Part shown: in pieces, positions 7,936-16,329 of the stretch
Numbering within the stretch: position 1 is the stretch's first letter
Layout of the letters: each line of letters opens with the position of its first letter
From: Hujiaoplasma nucleasis
GTDB lineage: Bacteria > Bacillota_I > Bacilli_A > Izemoplasmatales > Hujiaoplasmataceae
NCBI RefSeq assembly: GCF_013745115.1
Contig: NZ_CP051151.1
Location: forward strand, 806,001 to 870,000
Length of the DNA: 64,000 nucleotides
Reading direction: 5' to 3'
Translations under genes and position numbers: made by a program
Notes under the pieces: generated by a model
Seen by the model: the letters and a program-made list of their open reading frames with translations, nothing else
Database searches by the model: none
What the model was told of the DNA's origin: nothing

Positions 7936-9969
7936 ATGAAATTAAATCTTGAAAAATTATATGATATTTTAAACAAAAAAACTGAACAAGGACACATCAA
8001 TTATGTTGTACCTGATTTATGGAATGCTTGGGATTACCAAGGTGATGAAATCAGAAGACTTCCTAGCCAAGAATTCTTAGTAAATCCTTATAAATTTTAT
8101 AGTCGTTTAATCAAAGATATATATTTAGAATTTGCAGACAAAAGAAGGAATTATTTAAAATCATTATCATCCATCCATAAGGATCATAAAAATCATCATT
8201 GGTTATTGGAATCAGTAGTTTATTCATCTCACATTAGAACTTCTGCTTCTTGGGACCATGATCGATCTTTTTCTTTAGACATTAGTAATTTTGATGGTTT
8301 AAAGGAAACAGGTACCTTTATCAAAATGTTAGCCTATCTACCAACCTTGAAACGCATGGGTATAAACTCTATATACTTATTACCAATCACAAAATATTCT
8401 ACCCAACATAAAAAAGGTGAGTTAGGTTCTCCTTATGCAGTAAGATCTTTCTTTGACTTAGATGAAAATTTAAAAGATCCAATGACAGATGACCAAATGA
8501 CCATCGATGATGAATTTAAAGCCTTTGTTGAAGCTTGTCATATCCTAGACATGCGTGTTATTATCGATGTCATTCCTAGAACTAACGCAGTTAATAGTGA
8601 TTTTATTAGAGAACATCCAGAGTGGTTCTACTGGATCAAAGCCGATGAATTAACTAATTATCACTCACCACATGTTGAAACAATTGGTGAAACTATAGCC
8701 CCTAAAGAAGAATATTTAAAAGATGTTTTCGAATCGAAAAATGTCAAGAAACATCTTGCAATGTTCCAAAAAAATCCTAAGGAACAAGATCCTGAACTAT
8801 ATAATATAATCAAAGACAAAGAAAACTATTTGGACTTGATTAAAGAAAAATTTAATCTTGTGGTAGCTCCAGCATTTTCTGATTGGATTAATGACCCACA
8901 ACCCCCATGGTCTGATGTGACTTTCTTTAGATTCTATTTTGATCACCCAGCAGTCTCACAAAAGTATATAGATAAAGACCAAGCGCCTTATATTTTATAC
9001 GATTCTATAAAAACCAATCTCTACCCAGGAAAAAAACCGAATAAAGAGTTATTCGATATGATTAAAAATATCATCCCATATTTCCAAACAAATTACGGTA
9101 TTGATGGTGCCAGAATTGATATGGGACATGCCCTTCCAAATGAACTTTTAAAAATGATTATGGCCGAGGCAAGAGCGATCGATCCAGATTTTGGTTTCAT
9201 AGCTGAAGAACTTGATCCAAGTCATTTTGAACAAGCCAATGAAAAAGGCTATAACGCTGTTGTTGGTAATGGCTTTTGGATGGAAGCTAGATATGAAGAA
9301 CAAAAATTAAAAGAGTACATCTTCTCAAGTCATAAATACACCCTACCTATGTTTGCTTCTATAGAAACTCACGATACACCTCGGGCAGCGAGTAGAAAAG
9401 GTGGTATAGAGTTTGCTAGAATGATTACTGTTCTAAATATGTTTGTCCCTAAAATGATGCCTTTTATTAATTCAGGACAGGAAGTATATGAAGTCCAACC
9501 AATGAATTTAGGTTTAGACGCAACTGAACAAGACTTGTATCATTTAGATTCAAATGACTTATTTTACAAAAAATTAGCCTTATTTGATAAATTCGCCTTA
9601 CATTATATGAATCCTAATAGATGGGAATTATTTGACCACTTAAAGGGAATCGTCGATTTAAGAAAAGAATGGATTGAAGCAATGATTGATCCAAATCATT
9701 TAATAAGATTTAATATTTCTAACAACCATACCATTGAGTATGCTTTTGCAAAAGACAATGAGGGATTGATTATCGTTGCTAATACTTCAAATCATGAAAT
9801 TCATCACAATTTCTCTATTCAACCATTACGACTCATGATTAACAAAAATGATCACCAAGGTGATTTGTTATATTCAACCTACGAACTACCTAGAGACTAT
9901 GAACACCTTTATGATGAATCTATCTATGTTCACTTACAAGCATTTGAAGTAAAAATTATCAAAATATAA
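7936..9969 (+). CDS. GH13-family alpha-glucan enzyme (maltosyltransferase/amylase-like)
   Basis: A 677-residue cytoplasmic protein (no signal peptide) with the four GH13 regions in order: VIIDVIPRTN (about 206-215), GARIDMGHA with the nucleophile Asp (about 393-401), IAEELD with the acid Glu (about 420-425) and ETHDTPR with the transition-state Asp (about 476-482). The catalytic triad is intact. Region I ends in RT rather than the usual NH, as in atypical branches such as maltosyltransferases; the EHPEWF stretch after it recalls GlgE-type enzymes. A C-terminal beta domain follows. It probably remodels glucans from the glycogen pathway; transfer versus hydrolysis cannot be read from the sequence. 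Monocistronic, with its own promoter and terminator. Confidence 0.75.
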   Translation: MKLNLEKLYDILNKKTEQGHINYVVPDLWNAWDYQGDEIRRLPSQEFLVNPYKFYSRLIKDIYLEFADKRRNYLKSLSSIHKDHKNHHWLLESVVYSSHIRTSASWDHDRSFSLDISNFDGLKETGTFIKMLAYLPTLKRMGINSIYLLPITKYSTQHKKGELGSPYAVRSFFDLDENLKDPMTDDQMTIDDEFKAFVEACHILDMRVIIDVIPRTNAVNSDFIREHPEWFYWIKADELTNYHSPHVETIGETIAPKEEYLKDVFESKNVKKHLAMFQKNPKEQDPELYNIIKDKENYLDLIKEKFNLVVAPAFSDWINDPQPPWSDVTFFRFYFDHPAVSQKYIDKDQAPYILYDSIKTNLYPGKKPNKELFDMIKNIIPYFQTNYGIDGARIDMGHALPNELLKMIMAEARAIDPDFGFIAEELDPSHFEQANEKGYNAVVGNGFWMEARYEEQKLKEYIFSSHKYTLPMFASIETHDTPRAASRKGGIEFARMITVLNMFVPKMMPFINSGQEVYEVQPMNLGLDATEQDLYHLDSNDLFYKKLALFDKFALHYMNPNRWELFDHLKGIVDLRKEWIEAMIDPNHLIRFNISNNHTIEYAFAKDNEGLIIVANTSNHEIHHNFSIQPLRLMINKNDHQGDLLYSTYELPRDYEHLYDESIYVHLQAFEVKIIKI

Positions 9970-9973
9970 GCAA

Positions 9974-10012
9974 GAAAAAAAGTTCATTTTCAATAAATGA
10001 ACTTTTTTTTGT
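9974..10012 (+). terminator. Bidirectional terminator between the GH13 gene and folT
   Basis: A roughly 10-bp stem (AAGTTCATT...AATGAACTT) with A-tract before and eight T after on plus, and an equivalent U-run on minus. It serves both convergent units. Confidence 0.88.
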
Positions 10013-10051
10013 ATATACTATAAAAATTTCACTATACAATCTCGTATTTAA

Positions 10052-10792
10052 TTATCTATTAGTCTCTAAAGATTTAACTAAAGCATAAATTCTAACAAGT
10101 AAAATTGAATAAAGCATCGCTTCTAAGGGTAATTTAATTATCCTTAAAGGTAATTGAATCAAGTAAGGATGTCCAAATAACTGAGATACCCAAAGAGGCG
10201 TTAAAAATACTGAAGTAATCAATAATAATGAAGTCACAAAAAAGATAATTTGGTGGTTGTTATTGTGTGATTTTCTAAAGATTACAAAGATTAACATTAA
10301 AATAACAGCCAACAAACTTGAAGTAACTAAAATATAGGCTAAAGATTTACCTAATTCAATGGTTCCTCCTACTTCAAGTCTTAATGTCACATCAGTAATG
10401 ATTGTGATATCAATCAATAAGATAATACCGGCAATAGCCAATATTGAGCCGACCACAATATTAATTATCTTATATACTTTGTCTTTAAAAGGCATATACT
10501 TTAATAAAAAACCAGGCATAAAACCAATAATCATTGCGTTTAACAAGAAACCAAAATGGAAATACGCCAAACCTCCGCCAATGGTCAAACCTAAAACATC
10601 TTGAATAATGGCAGATATAAGACCATATAAAGGTCCATATAACAAAGAAATAAGCATTAAAGGTAAGTATCCTATACCAATTCTAATAATAGTTGTTTGA
10701 GGCGGTATTGAAATAGAAAGAAACTGAGATAATACAATACCGATTGTAATTAATAAGCCAGTAAAAATAAGTTTTTGTGTTTTATTGTTCAT
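10052..10792 (-). CDS. folT: ECF transporter substrate-binding (S) component, folate type
   Basis: This membrane protein of 246 residues has six to seven hydrophobic segments and the FolT pattern: an early GIGYLPLMLISLLYGPLYG block, IQDVLG, and the late TPLWVSQLFGHPY...LPLRIIKLPLEA block, which is characteristic of folate S components. S components capture the vitamin and dock to a shared energising module (EcfA, EcfA', EcfT), which is not in this window. The start overlaps the ung stop by 4 bases (ATGA). No riboswitch is seen upstream. Confidence 0.82.
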   Translation of the reverse strand: MNNKTQKLIFTGLLITIGIVLSQFLSISIPPQTTIIRIGIGYLPLMLISLLYGPLYGLISAIIQDVLGLTIGGGLAYFHFGFLLNAMIIGFMPGFLLKYMPFKDKVYKIINIVVGSILAIAGIILLIDITIITDVTLRLEVGGTIELGKSLAYILVTSSLLAVILMLIFVIFRKSHNNNHQIIFFVTSLLLITSVFLTPLWVSQLFGHPYLIQLPLRIIKLPLEAMLYSILLVRIYALVKSLETNR

Positions 10793-11460
10793 GATGTACT
10801 CCTTGTTGAAAATTTTATTGGATTATAATTGTTATCCATTAAAAAACGATTGATCTGAGAAAATGGTTTTGAACCAAAAAAACCTCGATAAGAAGATAAG
10901 GGTGATGGGTGAACATTTTCAATAATCAAATGTCTTTTATTTGTAATCAACTTCTTTTTTGTTCTCGCATAAGACCCCCATAATACAAAAACCATAGGAT
11001 CACTTTTATCATTTAATAAAGAGATAATTTTATCAGTAAATTTCTCCCATCCACGATCTTTATGAGATAGGGGCTGACTATGTCTAACTGTCCAAATTGA
11101 ATTGATTAATAATACACCCTGTTTTGCCCAAGAACTTAAGTCTCCGCAAGTATTATCGATACCTATATCGTTCTTAAGTTCTTTAAAAATATTTTTTAAA
11201 GAAGGCGGCAAAGCTATCTCATCCGGTACTGAAAAAGCTAAACCCATGGCTTGCCCTGGCTGATGATAAGGGTCTTGACCTAAAATTAAAACTCTAGAAT
11301 CATGATATGACGTTAATTCTAAGGCTTTAAAGATATGATTATATTGAGGATAAATAGTAAAATTTTGATATTCTTCATGAATAAAATCCATCAACTCTAG
11401 AAAATAGGGTTGGTGGATTTCACTTTTCAAATGTATTTGCCAATCATTTTTCAAATTCAT
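10789..11460 (-). CDS. ung: Uracil-DNA glycosylase (family 1)
   Basis: Ung removes uracil from DNA as the first step of base excision repair. The water-activating motif GQDPYHQPGQAMGLAFSVP and the Leu-loop HPSPLSSYRGFFGSKPFS are intact. Start placed at the ATG of MNLKNDWQ because it aligns with the Bacillus N-terminus; this gives 223 residues and a 17-base overlap with the small gene upstream. An earlier in-frame ATG at 11487 would add nine residues. Neither start has a strong ribosome-binding site, consistent with translational coupling. Confidence 0.95.
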   Translation of the reverse strand: MNLKNDWQIHLKSEIHQPYFLELMDFIHEEYQNFTIYPQYNHIFKALELTSYHDSRVLILGQDPYHQPGQAMGLAFSVPDEIALPPSLKNIFKELKNDIGIDNTCGDLSSWAKQGVLLINSIWTVRHSQPLSHKDRGWEKFTDKIISLLNDKSDPMVFVLWGSYARTKKKLITNKRHLIIENVHPSPLSSYRGFFGSKPFSQINRFLMDNNYNPIKFSTRSTS

Positions 11461-11611
11461 TTTTTCTTGAACTACAATGTGATGCATGACAACTCTTGCA
11501 TTCTAAGTCCTCTGCCCCTTCAGGCTTATCACATTTTTCATTGGCTGAGTAAGACCAAAAATAAAGTCCTACAATGGCTACGATAATTAAAATACCATAG
11601 ACGATTTCCAT
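11444..11611 (-). CDS. 55-residue Cys-rich single-span membrane protein
   Basis: A short gene between pgm and ung. Residues 4-20 form one hydrophobic helix (IVYGILIIVAIVGLYFW), followed by a tail with Cys27, Cys38, Cys41 and Cys46 and two histidines, in the pattern CKSCHASHC. It begins 1 base after the pgm stop, with AAGAAGG in the pgm 3' end as ribosome-binding site, and overlaps ung by 17 bases. The TGA stop is in frame. The layout resembles the small Cys-rich membrane proteins found near feoB, and CxxCH is formally a haem c motif, but one motif in so short a protein does not prove either. Function unknown; likely metal or redox binding. Confidence 0.72.
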   Translation of the reverse strand: MEIVYGILIIVAIVGLYFWSYSANEKCDKPEGAEDLECKSCHASHCSSRKNEFEK

Positions 11612-11612
11612 A

Positions 11613-13319
11613 TTATTTAACCTTCTTTACAACAGCTGTTAATTCATCTAAAATACGAATCATTTTCTCTTTAGAAGTATCTAAAGATTCTGTAACAACA
11701 CCTGCATATAATTTTAATTTTGGTTCAGTACCTGATGGTCTAAGAACAAACCAAGATCCATCTTTTAAGACATATTTAATAACATTAGATTTTTCTAAAT
11801 CAATATCTTCAATATGATTGTTTATATACTTAACAGACTTCTCAAAATCTTCAATAGAAACAATCTCTTGACCCATCAAAGATTCTAATGGATTTTCTCT
11901 AAAGTGAGACATAATTCTAGTAATTCTTTCTTGCCCTTCTTTGCCTTCTAAAACAATTGATTTTAAGCCTTCCAAGAAGTATCCATAAGCTTCATAGATA
12001 TCCAATAATTTATCATACAAAGTTTTATTTTCACTTGCGTGATAATAATTAGCGGCTTCTGACACCAACAACATGGCTTGTAAGGAATCTTTATCTCTGA
12101 CAAAGTCTTTGACCACATATCCATATGACTCTTCATAACCAAAGACAAATTCTCTTTCATCATCTTCCAAATACCTTGCTTGCTCACCAATAAATTTAAA
12201 TCCAGTGAGAGTTGATATAACATCCATATTGAATGATCTGGCTATTTTAGCCCCTAAATCTGAAGTAACAATGGTATTAAATACCACACCTTTTTTTGGA
12301 AGTTGTTTTAATTTACTTTTTTCATTTAAAATATAATAAATAAGTAGAGCACCTGTTTGATTACCATTCAAGAAAACAAATTCATTTTGATGTTTTACAG
12401 CTACCCCTAACCTATCTGCGTCTGGATCTGTAGCAATCAAGATATCAGCATTGATTTCTTTCCCTAAATCTAAAGCAAAATCAAAAGCTGATTTGTCTTC
12501 AGGATTAGGAGACTTAACTGTAGAAAAATTAGGATCAGCTATCATTTGAGCCTTCACTGGGTAGACTTTGTATGAAGTCTCTTCTAAAAGTCTTGTTCCC
12601 ATCATGGCTGAAGTGCCATGAAGAGGCGTAAATACTATTTTTAAATCTTTTTTGATTTCAGGATGTATTTGAATGGTTTTCAATTCTTTGATATATGCAT
12701 CATCTATTTCTTGATCAATATAATTTAAGAGTCCTTGACTCATTAATTGATCAACTGATAAAGCCTGAATTCCAAATAAATCTTCTACTTCATTAACATA
12801 AGTGATAATTTCATTCGCGTATTTAGGTGTATATTGGCAACCATATTCATCATATATTTTATAACCATTATAATTAGGTGGATTATGACTAGCTGTCACA
12901 ACAATACCCGCCATCGCCTTTAAATACCTAACTGCATAAGATAACTCTGGTGTCGGTCTTAAACTCGTAAAAACATGAGTCGGTATCCCTTGAGCACCTA
13001 ATACTTTAGCAGATTCAATCGCAAACTCTTTTGATAAATGACGGTTATCATATGCAATAACAACACCTCTTTTTAAATTCTGTTGACTATAATGTTTTAT
13101 TAAATACTTAGCTAAACCAGCATTGGCTCTTCTAATCGTATATATATTTAAACGATTGGTTCCAGGGCCTAAGATACCTCTCATCCCCCCGGTACCAAAA
13201 GATAATGATTGATAAAAACTATCTTCTAATTCGCTTTCATTCTTTTGTAATAAAGCTTCTCTTAAATCAACATCTAAAGTTTCATTTTGAAGCCACTTAT
13301 CATACTCATTGCGCCACAT
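11613..13319 (-). CDS. pgcA: Phosphoglucomutase / phosphomannomutase (alpha-D-phosphohexomutase family)
   Basis: Interconverts glucose-1-phosphate and glucose-6-phosphate, linking glycolysis to the glgC-dependent glycogen pathway further right. Signatures: the phosphoserine loop VTASHNPPNYNGYK, the metal loop ATDPDADRLGVAV, the sugar-binding loop GYEESYGY and the phosphate-binding loop RPSGTEPKLKLY. Length (568 residues) fits the PgcA type of Firmicutes. Two adjacent ATG codons occur; the second (13319) is better spaced from GGAGG. It lies 11 bases after the nitroreductase gene. Confidence 0.93.
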   Translation of the reverse strand: MWRNEYDKWLQNETLDVDLREALLQKNESELEDSFYQSLSFGTGGMRGILGPGTNRLNIYTIRRANAGLAKYLIKHYSQQNLKRGVVIAYDNRHLSKEFAIESAKVLGAQGIPTHVFTSLRPTPELSYAVRYLKAMAGIVVTASHNPPNYNGYKIYDEYGCQYTPKYANEIITYVNEVEDLFGIQALSVDQLMSQGLLNYIDQEIDDAYIKELKTIQIHPEIKKDLKIVFTPLHGTSAMMGTRLLEETSYKVYPVKAQMIADPNFSTVKSPNPEDKSAFDFALDLGKEINADILIATDPDADRLGVAVKHQNEFVFLNGNQTGALLIYYILNEKSKLKQLPKKGVVFNTIVTSDLGAKIARSFNMDVISTLTGFKFIGEQARYLEDDEREFVFGYEESYGYVVKDFVRDKDSLQAMLLVSEAANYYHASENKTLYDKLLDIYEAYGYFLEGLKSIVLEGKEGQERITRIMSHFRENPLESLMGQEIVSIEDFEKSVKYINNHIEDIDLEKSNVIKYVLKDGSWFVLRPSGTEPKLKLYAGVVTESLDTSKEKMIRILDELTAVVKKVK

Positions 13320-13330
13320 CATGGCCTCCT

Positions 13331-13867
13331 TTATAATACGTAATCAACTAAATTTTCTTTTCTTAATTTTGCTTCTGGTAGTTCTCCCTTTGGATAACCC
13401 ATACAAATACTCACTTCATGCCCATAACCATTAGGTATCTTTATGAGTTTATTCACATCAATTTCATTGGCTTTATGGTACATATATCTTGTTTGTCCTA
13501 CGATACAAGAACCATAACCTAAGGCCTTTGCAGCAAGTGCTAAATTTTCTACAGCACACCCAATATTAATGGCTGAAAAAGCAATTCGAGAACTAATCAC
13601 AATCACCACAGGAGCATGATAAAAAATATGACCATCGCCTTCTCTTTCCAAACCTATTTTTTTCATACCTTCAATGGCCATATCAGACATTTGATCAATG
13701 ACCTCTTTATTAGTTATTACAGAAAAATGCCAATCTTGTTTATTCTTAGCACTCGGTGCGTAAAGACCAGCTTTAATGATTAATTGTAAGTCTTCGTCAG
13801 GAATAGCTTTATCTTGATAAGATCTAACAGATCTACGAGATAAAATATCCTCAATGGTTTTATTCAT
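13331..13867 (-). CDS. Nitroreductase-family flavoprotein
   Basis: A 178-residue FMN-dependent oxidoreductase of the nitroreductase fold. Evidence: RRSVRSYQDKAIPDEDLQ at the N-terminus (FMN phosphate contacts), AGLYAPSAKNKQDWHF, the hydrophobic core helix GCAVENLALAAKALGYGSC, and MGYPKGE near the end. The natural substrate cannot be told; members reduce nitro compounds, quinones or flavins. ATG follows AAGGAG. It is in the same-direction run from 14605 to 10052. Confidence 0.85.
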   Translation of the reverse strand: MNKTIEDILSRRSVRSYQDKAIPDEDLQLIIKAGLYAPSAKNKQDWHFSVITNKEVIDQMSDMAIEGMKKIGLEREGDGHIFYHAPVVIVISSRIAFSAINIGCAVENLALAAKALGYGSCIVGQTRYMYHKANEIDVNKLIKIPNGYGHEVSICMGYPKGELPEAKLRKENLVDYVL

Positions 13868-13885
13868 ACTAACACACTCCTTTAT

Positions 13886-14605
13886 TTATTCTAATATACT
13901 AGTTTGAATATAATCAATGTCTAATTTCACTATTTTTTCAGCAGTTTCTTTATCATCTACTTGGCCAGTCATGACTTTCAAACCAATTAAATGACACTTT
14001 TTTACAAATTCTTTATCTATATTTTTTTTATCTAAATAAATATTAACCTTGTGTTTATTAGAAAACTCATCATTAATTTGATTTAATTCTAAATGATGAA
14101 AGAATATTTGATTCGCTGGCACTGATTCTAATAAATATTCTATTTGTTTCTTATCTTCAGAAATAAACAAACAATGATTTATATCATAATACTCAGATAT
14201 TTTCTTTAACATCATATCTAAATTTATATTTTTTAAAGATGGATGTAATCTTATAATGGACGTTTTTTCATAAGCCTTACAAATACTTAAAAAATCCCTT
14301 AATAAAGGTATATATAAGAAATGATTAATATTTTCAGTTTTTCGATCAACCAAAGAATATTTAACCAACTCTTCATAATCAAAACTTTGAATATCTAAGT
14401 TTAATAAACCAAATTTTAATAAAGATGTTTCAGCTGTTAATATAAGTTTTTCATCTTTTGATAAAAATAAATCACATGAAATTCCACAGTAAGAATGGTT
14501 GGCAGCTGCCAAATAAGAAAAGACAGTATTTTCTGTTTCAATACCACTTAATCCCCGATGTGCAATCATGCCTTTATAATATTTATCGATTTTTATTGTT
14601 TTCAT
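13886..14605 (-). CDS. Degenerate glycerophosphodiester phosphodiesterase-like protein
   Basis: A 239-residue protein with the N-terminal signature of the GDPD TIM barrel: HRG at about residues 16-18 and TENT at 24-27. The next catalytic block is altered: the metal-binding E-x-D of active enzymes reads SCD (ISCDLFLSKDEK) and the second catalytic His of the HD motif is replaced (LTAETS). Two of the residues needed for catalysis are therefore missing, and a binding role or another substrate is more likely than diesterase activity. The late strand GLKVMTGQVDDKETAEKIV and the terminal DYIQTSI still resemble the GDPD C-terminus. No signal peptide. Start is the ATG after AAAGAGTG. Confidence 0.65.
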   Translation of the reverse strand: MKTIKIDKYYKGMIAHRGLSGIETENTVFSYLAAANHSYCGISCDLFLSKDEKLILTAETSLLKFGLLNLDIQSFDYEELVKYSLVDRKTENINHFLYIPLLRDFLSICKAYEKTSIIRLHPSLKNINLDMMLKKISEYYDINHCLFISEDKKQIEYLLESVPANQIFFHHLELNQINDEFSNKHKVNIYLDKKNIDKEFVKKCHLIGLKVMTGQVDDKETAEKIVKLDIDYIQTSILE

Positions 14606-14700
14606 CTGCATCACTCTTTCATTGAATTACTTATATTTTAACACTATTAAAGCATCTTTTGAATGATAAACTTAAATTTTATCACAAAGGCTATAAGATA

Positions 14701-15135
14701 TTAATCAAGCTTAGATAATTCTGTTAAAATAGAGCTAATGCTTGTGAATTTAGTTTCAAAGTTATTTCCACTCACTTTGACTAAGGTTGGTGTACTTGAA
14801 ACACCAAATGAATCTTCAATAGCAATTCCAGCACGAGGATTATTATAGGCATCAAATAAAAGCAATGTATCCGTTTCTAACAATAAAATCAGACCCAAAA
14901 CATCTTGTTTAATATATTCACAAGCCGAACATCCTTCTTGATAGTAATAAATATAAAAAACATCATCATTATAATATAATTGATCTTCTAAAGTAAATAA
15001 CTGATAAGTATAAAATTGATCATAATCTAAATATTCTATGGTTTCTTGTAGGCTTGTATCTTCTGTTCCTTGTTCAGAACAAGCCATTAAAAAGAAAGAT
15101 AATCCTATCATTATAAATGTTAAAATTTTTTTCAT
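14701..15135 (-). CDS. Thioredoxin-like lipoprotein
   Basis: A 144-residue secreted lipoprotein. Residues 1-18 form a signal peptide ending in lipobox LMAC with the lipidated Cys19. The mature part has a thioredoxin-like core with CSAC at residues 69-72 (a CxxC redox pair) and the cis-proline loop STPTLVKV. This suggests a membrane-anchored thiol-disulfide exchanger on the cell surface. It is monocistronic, with an extended -10 promoter. Partners are unknown; no CcdA-like membrane reductant is nearby. Confidence 0.8.
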   Translation of the reverse strand: MKKILTFIMIGLSFFLMACSEQGTEDTSLQETIEYLDYDQFYTYQLFTLEDQLYYNDDVFYIYYYQEGCSACEYIKQDVLGLILLLETDTLLLFDAYNNPRAGIAIEDSFGVSSTPTLVKVSGNNFETKFTSISSILTELSKLD

Positions 15136-15159
15136 TTTTTCACTCCTTGTCTAAAGAAT

Positions 15160-15168
15160 ATTATATCA
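15160..15168 (-). promoter_or_regulatory. Promoter of the thioredoxin-like lipoprotein gene
   Basis: Extended -10: TGA followed by TATAAT (15160-15165). The -35 position is weak (CTTAAA at 17 bp). Confidence 0.55.
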
Positions 15169-15187
15169 TAAAAGCCTATATTTTAAG

Positions 15188-15214
15188 AGAAAAAAAGCCT
15201 GAAACAGGCTTTTT
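15188..15214 (-). terminator. Terminator of the riboflavin transporter gene
   Basis: On the minus strand a GC-containing stem (AAAAAGCCTG with CAGGCTTTTT) ends in a run of seven U, 20 bases after the stop codon at 15235. Confidence 0.9.
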
Positions 15215-15234
15215 ATGATAAATCAATTATAACA

Positions 15235-16083
15235 TTAAACTATGGTCAAAAAACGTTCTCTAATAAAATAAAACCTTTTCCAAGTCAAGTTAATAAAGAC
15301 AGCATTTAATCCCCATTTTATAATATTAAATACACCAAAAATCGCTAATACTTGTCCAAATGACATATCAATATTATAAATATAAGGTAAGTTAATAAAT
15401 TGATTAAATAAGACCATTAAAACAACTGTCCCAACAAAGCCTAAAGCCGTCAAGAAGAGGACATAATAATGATTGTTTTGATCTTGAATTCGATCTTTAT
15501 TTAAAATAAGTGCTGTTGGTAAAATAAAGATCATTGTTGCTAAAAAGTTAATCATCTCATCCAATAAAGGAATGATTGGTGCACTACTTGGCAAAAAGAA
15601 ATGAACAACATTGGTCACAAAAGACACAAAAACAGCTGTTTTAAAATCAAACCAAATTAAGGTCATAAAAATAATTAAAGCAGATAATTCAACCTTTAAA
15701 AAAGGTGCAGCTGGCATAACTGGAAAACTAATAAGCATTAAAACCGAAGCTATTCCCACTAAAATACCCTGAATGGCTATTTTATGAGTCGTTACCCTTT
15801 GTTTTGGTTTGTCTTTTTGATGAATTCTTAATACCGAGAATAAACCAATCAGATAAATAGCCACAACAATGATGTTGGTTAAAATAATCTTTGAAATCTC
15901 GACTTTTTCACCATCTACTTCAATCAAGAACAAGTAAGCATAGGTGATTCCACCAACAATAAACAATAGTGATAATAAAGAAACAATCAGTAATTTTTGA
16001 TTGTTCTTTGTGTTATTCCCTAAGAAAAACATCAACAACAAAGCACCAATAAGTGCCGATCCTGCGATTAAATAAATTTCCAT
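15235..16083 (-). CDS. ribU: ECF transporter S component, riboflavin type (RibU-like), with extra N-terminal helices
   Basis: Expected to import riboflavin, since it sits directly behind an FMN riboswitch. The S-component domain starts near residue 100 (HKIAIQGILVGIASVLML) and includes FPVMPAAPFLKVELSALI, the substrate-loop region of RibU. At 282 residues it is about 85-90 longer than usual RibU. The surplus is an N-terminal unit with three hydrophobic segments (about 3-21, 31-53 and 66-86), of unknown role. ATG follows AGAGGGA. It is monocistronic, closed by its own terminator. Confidence 0.8.
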   Translation of the reverse strand: MEIYLIAGSALIGALLLMFFLGNNTKNNQKLLIVSLLSLLFIVGGITYAYLFLIEVDGEKVEISKIILTNIIVVAIYLIGLFSVLRIHQKDKPKQRVTTHKIAIQGILVGIASVLMLISFPVMPAAPFLKVELSALIIFMTLIWFDFKTAVFVSFVTNVVHFFLPSSAPIIPLLDEMINFLATMIFILPTALILNKDRIQDQNNHYYVLFLTALGFVGTVVLMVLFNQFINLPYIYNIDMSFGQVLAIFGVFNIIKWGLNAVFINLTWKRFYFIRERFLTIV

Positions 16084-16123
16084 TCTATCCCTCTTTCTTT
16101 CTTTTATTTGAGCATTTTTTTAA

Positions 16124-16152
16124 ATAAAAAAATGCCCAAACTTCGGGCATTA
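16124..16152 (-). terminator. Riboswitch-controlled terminator ahead of ribU
   Basis: On the minus strand AATGCCC and GGGCATT form a stem closed by a 7-base loop and followed by seven U. It lies 19 bases beyond the FMN aptamer and 40 bases before the start codon, so it is the expression platform. Confidence 0.88.
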
Positions 16153-16170
16153 GAAAATACAAAAAATCAT

Positions 16171-16275
16171 ACTTCTCTCATCCAGACTTTAACTGTCGGT
16201 TTGGGAATTACACCCAATCATGCCTAAGCTCGCGGACTATACCGCCGGTAGGGAATTACGCCCTGCCCTGAAGTT
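16171..16275 (-). promoter_or_regulatory. FMN riboswitch (RFN element)
   Basis: The aptamer matches the consensus closely: CTTCAGGGCAGGG at the 5' side, AATTCCC, ACCGGCGGTA, CCGCGAGC, TGATTGGGTG, CCGACAGT and finally GTCTGGATGAGAGAAG closing the P1 helix. FMN binding should promote the downstream terminator and shut off ribU. Confidence 0.95.
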
Positions 16276-16294
16276 ATTTATTTAATTCGTAATC

Positions 16295-16323
16295 ATTATA
16301 AAATATTAAATAGCAAAATGCAA
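16295..16323 (-). promoter_or_regulatory. Promoter of the riboswitch-ribU unit
   Basis: -35 TTGCAT (16318-16323), 17-bp spacer, -10 TATAAT (16295-16300). The -35 box lies 7 bases beyond the stop codon of the cyclase gene, with no terminator in between. Confidence 0.72.
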
Positions 16324-16329
16324 GTACAA

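Noticed and set aside
10793-10900. Tetrahydrofolate riboswitch before folT
   Set aside because: folT overlaps ung by four bases and no aptamer-like conserved segments are seen.
11501-11530. Haem c attachment site in the 55-residue protein
   Set aside because: CKSCH alone is too short a motif in a Cys/His-rich tail and no cytochrome maturation genes are nearby; kept only as a possibility in the findings.
11963-12223. Minus-strand frame of 86 residues inside phosphoglucomutase
   Set aside because: It lies in another frame of a conserved enzyme, with no ribosome-binding site or recognisable domain.
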